Positions 35,325 through 45,661 of a stretch of DNA of 64,000 bases are shown piece after piece. Source of the stretch: Sistotremastrum niveocremeum HHB9708 (lineage: Eukaryota > Basidiomycota > Agaricomycetes > Sistotremastrales > Sistotremastraceae); assembly GCA_001630475.1 (NCBI GenBank), contig KV419397.1:875758-939757 (forward strand), given 5' to 3'. Position 1 is the first letter of the stretch; each line of letters begins with the position of its first letter. The position numbers and the translations under genes were made by a program. The notes below the pieces were generated by a model. It had not been told where the DNA came from. It did not search any database and saw only the letters and a list, made by a program, of their open reading frames with translations.

Positions 35325-36756
35325 ATGTCCGACGAAGATGACAGAGACCAGAAGAGCACCCTCGCCCTACGGAAAACCCTCAGCGTCTTCTCCTATGTCA
35401 GCTTCGAAAGCCCACGACGATCTTCTCGGAATCCTGCTCTTGTGAATACTCGAACTAAAAATGCCGACGTGAAGGAGGAAGAGCCTAGAGATGACCTCGT
35501 CGCAGTGACTCCCAGGAAACGTCCTCAGGCTGTCGATGATAAGGAAGGGCTGAAGGATCTCGAGCCTGAGGATCCCACACCGAGTCCCGTCAAGAAGGCT
35601 AGAAAATCCCCCTCAAAGAAGTCACCGAAACCACGACGAGGATATGCGCCGCCTGAGACTTACGCACACCTCAATCTCTTGCAGGACCATTTGGATTATG
35701 ATCTTGACAGTACGCCGCTCTTTCATCTTCCTTTTCGTCCCGTCTGATTCGCCCCCCAGTCGTATTTTGCGGAATAAAGTACGTCTCCTAGAAGATGATA
35801 AGTGGATGGCGGTTGATTGACCTTGTGCAGTCCTGGAAAGATGTCAGCGACGAAGGGACACCATTTCGCCAATCCTACGAATCACTTTTGGAAATGTTTG
35901 CATCGCTCAGGTACTTCGACTCATTTTCTTGATCGACTTGTGCTGAAGGATCTGAGGTCTTACGACGGAGCTCATCCCTCCTGAGCAAGATTTCACGCTT
36001 CCCGAAAGATTTTCTCTTGGCTTGGTATGTCTCTTTCTAGACTGGTGTGGGACGACGTACTAATTAAATCACAGACTAATCTAGTCGAACGACCTTCAAG
36101 CTCGGTACGTTCCTCTTCCTCGTCCCCATCCCGCTTATGCTCATGCATAAATCAGGAGTCTGAACTCTCCGTCGCCGAAATGGCAGACTCCATCCCCGCC
36201 TTTCTAGCCAAGATCACCAAGTACAGACCGAAGATACTTTGTATCGTCGGAGTCGGTATATGGAGAGTGATAGAGAAGAATATCAAGAACAATTCTGTGA
36301 ACGGCGTTCGGCTAGAGGTACCTGAGATGAATGGCGTCGATGATTCGAAGGCTAGTCCTAAAGGAAAGAAGAAGGTGAAGGACGATGATCTGGCGCTACG
36401 CCCGTATGTTCTCGTATATCATTCTGGTAAGGACCCTTCATGTGTCCGGATCCCAAGAGACTGAGGCTGCATAGAGAAAGAAATTGAGTCGAAAACATTG
36501 ATATTCGTCTCTCCGAGCACGTCAGGTCTCGTCACTTCTCATCAGGTTAGTCGTTTCATTGCTTCGCTATCAATTCTTCATCTCACTCTCCCATTAGCTG
36601 CCGGATAAAGTCGTCATTTTCTCTAGCCTCCGGGATCTTCTCCTCAAGTATAAGTTCGGGGAGATTGATATCGCGCCGATGACCAAGGTGTATATCGATC
36701 GATCCTCCCTTGTACAGAAGAGCCTGGAATTCGAAGGCGTCAAAATGGAGCGCTAG
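35325..36756 (+). CDS. TDG: Thymine/uracil mismatch DNA glycosylase (MUG/TDG), copy 2
   Basis: Eight exons: 35325-35709, 35760-35778, 35831-35910, 35957-36024, 36075-36104, 36156-36426, 36475-36545 and 36598-36756, giving 360 residues. Intron positions equal those of copy 1, including the 19-nt exon that carries most of the catalytic motif. The N-terminal tail is longer and more charged ([17 protein letters not shown]) and the catalytic domain reads [60 protein letters not shown] and [37 protein letters not shown] is closer to typical fungal TDG than copy 1, so copy 2 may be the conserved one and copy 1 the diverged one. Both keep the catalytic Asn. Neighbours on either side (ATG18, PET8) are unrelated. 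Confidence 0.92.
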
Positions 36757-36936
36757 TCCCGCCTTTCATGTGCAGCAGAATGCATGCGCTTGTCGCACGT
36801 CTGTCCTCTTGCGCAGGACCTCTATCATGTTCTATATATGTCTTCTCTATGTTTATTATCTCTAAAATATTTGAGGATCTGAATGCCCTACATACTATAT
36901 TACTCAAGTATATCGATGGTCAACACCTCTTGAATG

Positions 36937-38032
36937 TCATGATATCGCATCATATGCCATCAATCCATGCACGGCCCACTCATACACACCCAAGAATACA
37001 GCACCTCCTGCACTGATCCATAACGTCCGTGGGACAATTCCAGCAAACAACGCCCGCATTCCCTCCTCGAGGTATATCGACTTGAACCTCCGTAATAACG
37101 GAATTTTGCCAGTCGACGAATCCTGTCCGGACGTCAATGAATGGTGTGGAGAAGAGAAGAGATCAACTCACCCGCATGTCGAGCATCACACGCGTTTTCA
37201 ATACGTCGAGAGGAGTTGTTAGAGCAGCGGCTGTTCCACCTGCGATGCTGCCGCAGATAGCAGCCTCGTGAGCATAGAGCGGTTTTCGGTGAAGTTGAAG
37301 GGAGAGTTGATGTTTGAGGATCTCATAGAGAGGAAACTGAATGGAAGTGAAAGGGATCTTTACGAAAGGGTAAGTGACCAGAAGAAGAGGGGCGAAAGTT
37401 GTGGCAGTACCTCTCGGAATATCGTGGAACTGAATCCGCGATAGAAACCTTCGAAACCGCTGCTCGTCCATACTGACTTCGCGGCGAACAGACTGCCTGC
37501 TAGAGGGCCGTAGGCTGAGGTTTGGGTTCGGGTTTTGATCACTTCGGTGGGGACACGAATCAAGCATGCAGCCTGTCAACGCGTCAAGGTCTGGTAGTTT
37601 TTAGCAATCAATAAATGGACACACCACTTCTGCCGTCGATGCAGAGAGTACGTGCGTTAGGGGAGCATAACTTTCGGGCAGAGGAGAGATCCGTTTTAGC
37701 GTGTCATAGCAGGAGAAGAAAACAGCAGCTATATCCCCAAAATCAGCTCAGTGTCTAAGTCAAATCAAGACTTCATGCGTACCTCCAGGTGCACTCCCAA
37801 CAACTATACTGCCAACGCCCTTATATATTCCTCTAAAGCCACCTGCTTTCGCAAACCCTTGAGCCGACTGTAACCGAGTCTTGACAGTGTCGATAGGGAA
37901 GAATAATAAATCGACGGCTGTCCCAGCAGCACCTCCTGCCTCCAAAGTTAGAAATTAGGTTCATTTAATGAATATAATATAATGCTGAAGGAGACGCACC
38001 AAAAGAGACTGGCTGAAGGTGGGTGAAGACAT
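36937..38032 (-). CDS. PET8: Mitochondrial S-adenosylmethionine carrier PET8
   Basis: Six exons on the minus strand: 38000-38032, 37783-37939, 37625-37728, 37411-37572, 37172-37357 and 36937-37122, giving 275 residues (yeast Pet8 has 284). Three tandem carrier repeats are seen, each with the PxD/ExxK signature: [20 protein letters not shown] and [30 protein letters not shown], the [16 protein letters not shown] stretch and [18 protein letters not shown] match the SAM carrier subfamily. It exchanges SAM for S-adenosylhomocysteine across the inner membrane, supplying mitochondrial methylation and lipoate and biotin synthesis. The first coding exon encodes only 11 residues. Start codon is 54 bp from the ARP6 start on the other strand. 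Confidence 0.93.
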
Positions 38033-38086
38033 GCAAGCCGGTTTGCGCAAAGCGCCGACCTCAACGCGACCTTGAACGGATGGACG
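38033..38086. promoter_or_regulatory. 54-bp shared promoter region of PET8 and ARP6
   Basis: Divergent start codons lie 54 bp apart, so both leaders and core promoters are confined to this sequence or intrude into coding exons. Confidence 0.6.
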
Positions 38087-39937
38087 ATGAGCTCGCCTGT
38101 TCTCATCCTCGATAATGGAGGTCATACTATTAAATGTGGATGGTCGACTTCATCTGTCGACGATGTCCAGTAAGTGATTAGTCCTATACTACTAAAGCGG
38201 ATGATTTATGCCACTTTAGGGTGATACCCAATGCCGTCGTGCGGTCAAAATCTGAGAAAAGACAATATATTGGACATGAGTTTTCCTCGTGCACGGACTA
38301 CTCTTCATTGAATTGGAGATTGCCTGTTGAAAAGGTCTTTACACGGCGTGGTGGTGCACGAAATCAAGCTAAAGCTTCCAAGGATCCAGGGCTTTATCGC
38401 AGATTGGGACGCTCAGAAAGCCGTATGGGATGGCATCTTTGATAAAGTGCTCAACGTCAGTGCTGTATGAGATTGGTCTGGATGTCATCTGACTGGTACG
38501 AATAGGTTGAGCCGAGCCAGACGTCGCTCTTGATCACCGAACCTCCCTTCAACTTGCCCAACATCCAAGAACAATACGACCAATTGATATTTGAGGAATA
38601 TGAGTTCGAATCATACTATCGTGCTCCAGGTACGCTTCTTCTTCTTTTCATTCCCCTCTGCCAGATTCTGACTTCACCGCAGCTGCTTTCTTCGCCCCAT
38701 ACAAAGATCTCTTCGCAGAGCCGAATTCATCCTCCCCTCCTCCCGAGTGTACCCTCATCGTCGACTCCGGCTTCAGCTTCACGCACGTCATCCCAATTAT
38801 GGAAGGCTCGATATTCTGGCCCGGCGTCAGGCGCATTGACGTGGGCGGCAAGCTCCTAACGAATCACCTAGCAAACTTGGTCTCATATCGTCAATGGAAT
38901 ATGCTCGATCAAACGCATATCATCAATGACGTGAAGGAGAGCTGCTGCTATGTTGGCAATACAGCTGCGAGATTCGGTCTTGATCTTGAATTGTGTCGGT
39001 ATGTCGTATGAGTTCTGATCGTCCTCAGTGGGATTCTGAGTGCTTGAATCATCCTACAGGGCGAAGCCGAAGAGAAATCCGATCATTCAAGAATATCTCC
39101 TCCCCGACTACTCGCGCAATCGTCCGGGGAGACTGCATAATCCACAAGATATCATCACAGACAGCGATCAAATCTTATACATGGAAAATGAACGCTTCTC
39201 AGTTCCCGAAGTCCTCTTCCGACCAAGCGACATCGGTACGCATACCTTTCCTCTAAATCAAACGATCGACTTCCATGAAACTGAATGACTGCCAGGTATG
39301 GACCAAGCGGGCCTCGCCGAGACCATAGCAGCATCGATATCCACACTCCCCATCGATCTCCAAGGCATGTTCTGGGCGAACATAGGTCTCATAGGAGGCA
39401 ACACACGAATACCAAGCTTTGAAGAACGACTGTAAGCAATCTTCGCCCTTATCAGTGCCCATCTCACGACGTCGTGCAGGTTATCCGATTTACGTCCCTT
39501 AGCGCCTGTAGACGCGGAGATATCGCTATATAAAGATGAAAAGTGCGTACGCGTCGCTCTCACGAACGTACACTGGGCTCATCGATGCTGGATATAGTCC
39601 TATACTCACGGCTTACGGTTCCGCTCATGAATTCGTATCGCAAGATAACTTCGCTCAAGTTTGTGTTACGCTTGAGGAATACAATGAAGGCGGAAGCAAT
39701 GCGGTGCGCCGGAAGATACGGGACTGGAAGGACGTCGGCGTCGCTCCAACTCTACCATCTCGACGGCAAAACACAAAGGAGAAGGAAAAGACGGAGCAGG
39801 AAAGAAACACTCCAAGTAGGGGAACACCGGTTGGCAAAGGTACAGCACGCAGACAATCAGCAGTCGGTGTTGGAGCATCATCAAAGCAGAAGACAGCATC
39901 AAAACCGCAGGCTGTCCGAGCGCTGAGAGGGAAATAA
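38087..39937 (+). CDS. ARP6: Actin-related protein ARP6
   Basis: Nine exons: 38087-38169, 38220-38334, 38390-38455, 38506-38629, 38683-38998, 39060-39235, 39296-39431, 39480-39542 and 39598-39937, giving 472 residues. The actin fold is evident: phosphate loop [15 protein letters not shown], then [66 protein letters not shown] and [13 protein letters not shown]6 is a subunit of the SWR1 complex, which places histone H2A.Z. Beyond the usual end (RRKIRDWKD) it carries a basic, Thr/Ser/Lys-rich tail of roughly 75 residues that ends ALRGK; this tail is not part of the actin fold. The third intron acceptor was selected to read [15 protein letters not shown]. It shares its short promoter with PET8. 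Confidence 0.93.
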
Positions 39938-40177
39938 CAACCCCATGCCTGTCCTTTATTATGTGGTTGTGTGGCTGCTCATTGATCACCTGTTACCCAA
40001 GCAGTCTGGCTTAGTGTATGTCAATATCTCATAAATATTTTTAAGTAGGTTAAACCACATTGGAAGAATGAATAAGATGACCATGTCATCAGATATAGAT
40101 ATTTACAGATTAGGCAAGTCATGGATGGATTTAACCATGTACATTTGAGAGTACAAACTAGATAACAGCATGATGAT
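39938..40177. other. 3' flank of ARP6, start of CpG-poor block
   Basis: No gene seen. From about 39945 the sequence becomes almost free of CpG, continuing into the NLR-like gene. Confidence 0.5.
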
Positions 40178-40510
40178 TCATGCAGGGCAACTGGGCATCT
40201 GTAAGAAAATTAGATTCTTTGATCCATATCTCAGACAGATATGTGATCCATGAAATCCCATAATTTCAGCAGCTGAATAACAAGGAGAAATACACCACTT
40301 GCAGTCATGAAAAGGATCTATGAGCCATTCTTGTCCATTTTCATGCTGAATAGAATAAGCTGTTGCAATGCTGGGATGATGAGTAACAGAGTGCCCAACA
40401 GACATGAAGATATTGGGATTGGCTGCTTCAGATTGTCCAGTCAAGACTTGCTCCTGCTCACCATTGACAACATCCCAAATCCTGACAGTGTTGTCTCGGG
40501 ACCCTGAGGC

Positions 40511-41028
40511 AACATGTCTAAGGATGTTACGTGGGTTTTGGGTACCCAGGTACCTGCTGTGGGTACCCGAGATGCCAAGGTACCCGACACCATGGGTAAC
40601 CCAAGCCAATTACCCAATGGGTATGGGTCAAGCACTTGGAGACCTCGGGTACCCGGCACAGGTGATTAGGTCATAGGAACAGCCAAGGCTCCAGACAAAT
40701 CATCTGGTTAGAGACCCAGATGAAGAGTCCAATGAAGACAGAGTGCAAGGCAGTGATAATAAAGAAGACTCTGAGCACTCTGCAACATTTTTATGGTTCT
40801 TTTATATTAGTCCTATTGCAGGTACCTTTAGAATACCCAGGTACCTTTGCAGGTACCTGTGAAATACCTGGGTACCAATCACCTGAGGGTTACCCAATAC
40901 CTGCCTGGTATACCTGTGGGTATCAGGTACCTGAAGTGGAATACCCAATGGGTCAGGGTCAAGGTTTTGAGAATATTTTGGGTACCCATTACCCGCTGGT
41001 ATACCCACATAACATCCTTAAACATGTC
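40511..41028. mobile_element. hAT-like MITE, 502 bp, with 8-bp target duplication
   Basis: The element runs 40519-41020. Its ends are inverted repeats of 18 bp with one mismatch: TAAGGATGTTACGTGGGT at the left and ACCCACATAACATCCTTA at the right. Perfect 8-bp direct repeats AACATGTC flank it (40511-40518 and 41021-41028). Sister WD40 repeats in the same gene show the uninterrupted sequence at this place, confirming the insertion. The interior has no open frame of note but many GGTACC or GGTAYACC units, like the subterminal binding motifs of hAT elements. The 8-bp duplication fits hAT. It is a non-autonomous element dependent on a transposase from elsewhere. Confidence 0.88.
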
Positions 41029-42260
41029 TACCATCAGGTGAATATGCCACAGATTCCACCCCATATGAATGGCCCTCTAACAGTTGCTCCTGTTGGCCAG
41101 TGGCAACATCCCAAATTCTGACAGTCTTGTCTTGGGAGCCTGAGACAATGTGTCTACCATCAGGGGAATATGCCACAGATTCCACTGCATATGAGTGGCC
41201 CTGCAATAGCTGTTCCTGCTGGCCAGTAGCTGCATCCCAAACCCTGACAGTATTATCCCAAGATCCTGAGGCAATGTGTCTGCCATCAGGGGAATATGCC
41301 ACAGATTCCACCCAATGTGAGTGCCCCTCTAACAGATGCTCCAACAGACCAGCCTGATTACATGTATCCCATATCCTGATAGTCTTATCTTGAGACCCTG
41401 AGGCAACATGTTTACCATCAGGGGAGTATGCCACAGATTCCACCCAGTGTGAGGGGCCCTCTAATATCTGCTCCTGCTGGCCAGTGGCAGCATCCCAGAT
41501 CCGGACAGTATTGTCTCTGGATCCTGAGGCAATGTGTCTACCATCAGGAGAATACACCACAGATTTCACTGCATATGAGTGGCCCTCTAACAGCTGTTCC
41601 TGCTGACCAGTGGCAGCATCCCAAACCCTAACAGTATTGTCCCAAGATCCTGAGACAATGTGCCTGCCATAAGGAGAATATGCTACAGATTCCACCCAAT
41701 GTGAGTGGCCCACTAATAGCCGCTTCTGCTGACCAGTAGTAGCATCCCAGATTCTGACAGTGTTGTCTCGGGACCCTGAGACAATGTATCTACCATCAGG
41801 ACAATATGCCACAGATTCCACTGCATATGAGTGGCCCTGCAATAGCTGTTCCTGCTGGCCAGTAGCTGCATCCCAAATCCTGACAGTCTTGTCTCTGGAT
41901 CCTGAGACAAAGTGTCTGCCGTCAGGAGAATAGGTCACACATTCCACCCAATGTGAGTGGCCCTCTACTAGCTGCTCTTGCTGACCAGTGGCAATATCCC
42001 AGATCCTGACTGTGTTGTCCTGGGACCCTGACGCAACATGTCCTCCATCAGGGGAGTATGCCACACATTCCACTGAGTGTGAATGGCCCTCCAACAGCTG
42101 CTCCTGTTGGCCAGTGGCAACATCCCAGATCCTGACAGTCATGTCCTGGGACCCTGAGGCAACATGTCCACCATCAGGAGAATATGCTATACAGCATACT
42201 CTATCAGAGTGCCCCACAAAGGTGTGCCAAATGGCATCCCAGGTGAAACGGAGCCCTTTG
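41029..42260 (-). repeat. WD40 array, ten 126-bp repeats
   Basis: Ten 42-residue units of the type GHSxxVESVAYSPDGRHIxSG followed by SxDxTVRIWDxATGQQEQLLE. The nucleotide identity between units is high and blocks such as CCACAGATTCCACCCA recur every 126 bp. The tenth unit is split by the transposon. High identity suggests ongoing unequal exchange between units, as known for WD40 repeats of fungal HNWD incompatibility genes. Confidence 0.9.
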
Positions 42261-45200
42261 ATCACCTGTGGCCAATGGGACTGTGGTGATTGTTTGCAGA
42301 TGTAATGTTGTCTCATTAGAGAACTCTTTGGTAGCCATAGCAGTCCAGATTTGTACAGCTCTGATGGATTTTTGTTTATGATGTCAAAGTTTTCCAGAAG
42401 AAATCTTTGAGCATCTACAACCAAAGATAGAAGGGTAGGATATCTTTGCTAGATCATAAGAGTCAAATTCTACCTATAATATTCTAGTGGTGCACATACC
42501 AAAATGGGTTTCTGGCTGGAAGCCAGTGCCTCAACTGCAACATGTAGTTGACCAGTATACTGAAGGTACTCCAACCAATGCAATACTTGGGTTTGCAGGA
42601 AATAGGAAAGCAGACCCTGAACTTTGTCATCTACATCACTGCAGAGTGAAAGATGGAATGCCCAGAAAGAACAGGAATATGTGAGGGCTTGTGACAGGAG
42701 ACTAACTGAAGTAGGATGGTGCATAGACTCATATTTGGTGGTAGTGAATGTGGTATTGATTAATGTGAGGCACTGTTGTGTCAAGATATGATGAGACTGG
42801 CCAGGTTCAAGGTAGTATTGCTTTGAGCGTGATTTGTGGGTCAAGAAATCTGGGAAGGATGCATGGAATGGTGAAATCTGTGGATTGTCTTCTGAGGTGA
42901 CAAAAAGCACAGATTTGAGTGGTTCCATCAGTCTCTTGACAGCATTCCCATTGGCATTCATATCACCCTTAAGGAGACATGCAATGCATTGAGAAGTCAG
43001 TGGTTCTGAGGCAGCAATGATTATGCGGATGATGCACTCCATAGATTCATGCTGAGATGGCCGCAGGCAAGTAAACAACTGACCCATAACTTGAGAATAG
43101 AGTGAGTCAAGTGCACTTGTTTCCCAATCTGACCGCAGCAAAAGTTGGAGACGCCCTTCAGGATCATTGATTAGGGGATCACTGATGAACTTGAAAGCAG
43201 TGGAAGCAAATATAAACAAGTTATCTGCTTGCTCTGCAAGAGCTTTGACATCACTGTCTGATATTCCCATATCCCTGAGGCTCCTGAGGCTGTTAAACTT
43301 GTCATTGAGGTATTTAGTGATGTCGGCCTTCACTAAATCACCTTCAATGTTGTGGAGTATGAATGAATGATACAGATGTGCATCCTGGTACTTTTGATGC
43401 TCTGTTTCAGGTCGACTGGTGACAAAGAATTTCACAGGAAGAGATGGTGCACGTTGGAAGAGGGTCCGGAGAAGCCGATGGACCTGCTCTGCATCTGAAC
43501 ATTCATCAAGCGCATCAATGATGATGATGGGGAAGAAGCCTGAGTCCCGCATGCTGATGTTCAGTGGATCAACTAGAAGAGCCTGGCATTGCTTCTCGAG
43601 CATGGCCGTATTTGCAAGACTGTCGTCACGCGTCAAAGCATTGATTATGGAAGATGCAAAACGGGCAGGAAGATGCCGATTTTCAGCCAATGTATGAACG
43701 ATGGTAGGGATTATCCGATGCACGTGTCTTGTTTCTTCGACCGCCCGAGAGCAGAAGAAACTTGCACCTAGAAAGTTCTGCTGACCGAGAGTATCGCAGA
43801 ACGAATACGCGATTGTTGTCTTGCCGGTGCCGGCCATTCCGTTCAGCCAGTATATCCGTTCGGTCAAAGGGTTCTGGCTCCATAACATCAGTTCCTGAAG
43901 GAGAGCTTCTCGAGTGCCTTCAGTGCACCCATTGCGCGAGATACCGGTGTCAGCAAAGTCGAATCTTGCGGCATCAACGGGACGTAACTTCCGCAGCAAA
44001 TCGTGCTGTCAGCGGATCAGTATCAGCCAAGACATTGTAGAGATAGGCACATGAAATACCTTGCAAGCGTCTTTAGCTGATGTGGCAACCTTATTTAGGA
44101 CCGAGTGAATGGCCTCTGTTCTGGTATCGATGCTAAGGATGGCATCAAACTGAACGCAGCATTAGGGCCATGAAAGACAAGTCATGATCATGCGGTGGCG
44201 TACCTGGTAGTTCTCGCAGACACTGTTGATGGCACGGAAGCAGCCAGCAATGATGCCGGCATCCTTCGATCCTTCAGCGATGCGTCGGGTAGTTCCATGT
44301 CCATCCAAGGCCTTGATGACCTTTGTTTGTTCAGCAAAGGCGCTGGAAAGGGGAAGGTCAAAGACGAGAATGACGTTGCGCCATGAAGTTGCTCACTCTG
44401 CTAATGTGATGAGACAATTATGGATACGGGGAGTCAGAACGTGGGGTGATTGTACGTGATTTGCAACAATGTCGTTGACCCATTGGAGTTTTTCTCCGAG
44501 CTCCTTCAGACTATCTTAGTTGGTCTGAGATAACTTGGAAGAGACAAGATGTCATCACTCGGTCAACTGCAAAATCTTAAATGGACGTACTTCGAACGCA
44601 TCGATGCAGGCCACAAAGCCGCCCAGAATCGACTTCAAGATCGAGCTGAAGTCTGAGCTCTCTTTCAGTATCTTGACCAGGGTCTTAGCGCCCTCCCAGA
44701 CGATGCCTGACTTCGAAGTAGACTTCTGGTAGGGATCAGGGCTCAATACTTGAATTGAGGTGCCTTCGATGGTACCGGTCGCATCGTCTGGGGCAAGCTG
44801 CGACGCAGGAGGAGAAGCAATGGGAATCAGTGATGTAGACGACTTGATAGACATGGCGGCCGACGGTGTGACTACAGTCTGTATATGTGACTGTGAAGAC
44901 TGTACCACCCCAGGAGGATGTACTGAAGACGTGGAAGACGGATGGACAGACCCCTCCGTCGGTGAAGAGCGAGCAGAAACCTGCGAGGCCGGCGCGGTGT
45001 CAGAAATCACACCTGAGGCTGAGACTGGGGCTTGGGTTTGCAAGGATCCCACAGTGGCGCCAGGTGGCACTACAAGCACAGATGATAGATGTGCAGTTGA
45101 GCTATTAGTTGACGCAACAGGTGAAGCAGACGACGCGACGAACACCTGGAGTGGTGGAACGTTGGCCTCGGTCTGCCCTCCCGACGATTCCAGGGAGGCA

Positions 45201-45661
45201 GGAGGCTGTACTGCAGGCATGGAGGATGACTTCATGGACGGACTTGTGGGAGATGAAAGAGGTGGAATCCGCAAAGTGGACGAAGTGTCGGAAACTAGAG
45301 AGGATGCTGGGGCGACAGCTTGGGTCTGAGATTTCAACGTCGCCGCCACATCGGGAGTGGACGCTACAGCGGATGAAGGCTGCGCATACGTAGTCGTGGG
45401 CACTGGATTCGATACATACGATTGTGAGATAAGCGGGGAAGGTGAAGACATATGTGAAGAAAGAGTTGGGGGGCTGAACATGGTAGAGACGGGCATTGAA
45501 GATCCAATGGGAGGCGTCGGCGCGGAGCTCGTAGCTTGAGCTACGTGCGAAGATGTCGAAGCAATGGAAGGAATTGTTGTATGGGATTTAGTGAACGGTT
45601 TCAAGGCATCCTTGACTTGGCGAAGAAATCTGGGTTTCTTCGGGCTGGCTGATTTGGGCAT

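Larger units (their letters stand above)
40178..45661 (-). pseudogene. NACHT-WD40 STAND (NLR-like) gene, interrupted
   Basis: Minus strand. Exon 1 (44591-45661) encodes MPKSASPKKPRFLRQVKDAL, about 280 Ser/Thr/Pro-rich residues, then FSSILKSILGGFVACIDAFE, typical of mushroom NLR N-terminal regions. After a part with unclear splicing (44204-44533; contains LKELGEKLQWVNDIV and DAGIIAGCFRAINSVCENYQ) come exon 44060-44149 and exon 42500-44005. The latter holds NACHT: Walker A NGMAGTGKTTIAYSF, Walker B IIIIDALDECSD and a FFVTSRPE sensor. The next exon starts at 42448 (intron 42449-42499) and encodes ten WD40 repeats. A 502-bp transposon (40519-41020) splits repeat 10, and the frame meets TAA at the junction; the original C-terminus (to 40178) survives beyond it. 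In-frame TAA (44516-44518) and TGA (44393-44395) lie in the unclear part unless removed by short introns. Such proteins act as NTPase switches in nonself recognition. The copy is probably inactive or truncated; the family call itself is firm. Confidence 0.8.

Noticed and set aside
41029-42260. Regular 126-bp repeats that could suggest a CRISPR or satellite array
   Set aside because: They encode WD40 units in frame with the NACHT gene; no spacer and repeat structure of CRISPR type.
44760-45329. 189-residue plus-strand frame, acidic and Gly-rich
   Set aside because: Shadow of the Ser/Thr/Pro-rich exon 1 of the NLR-like gene on the other strand.
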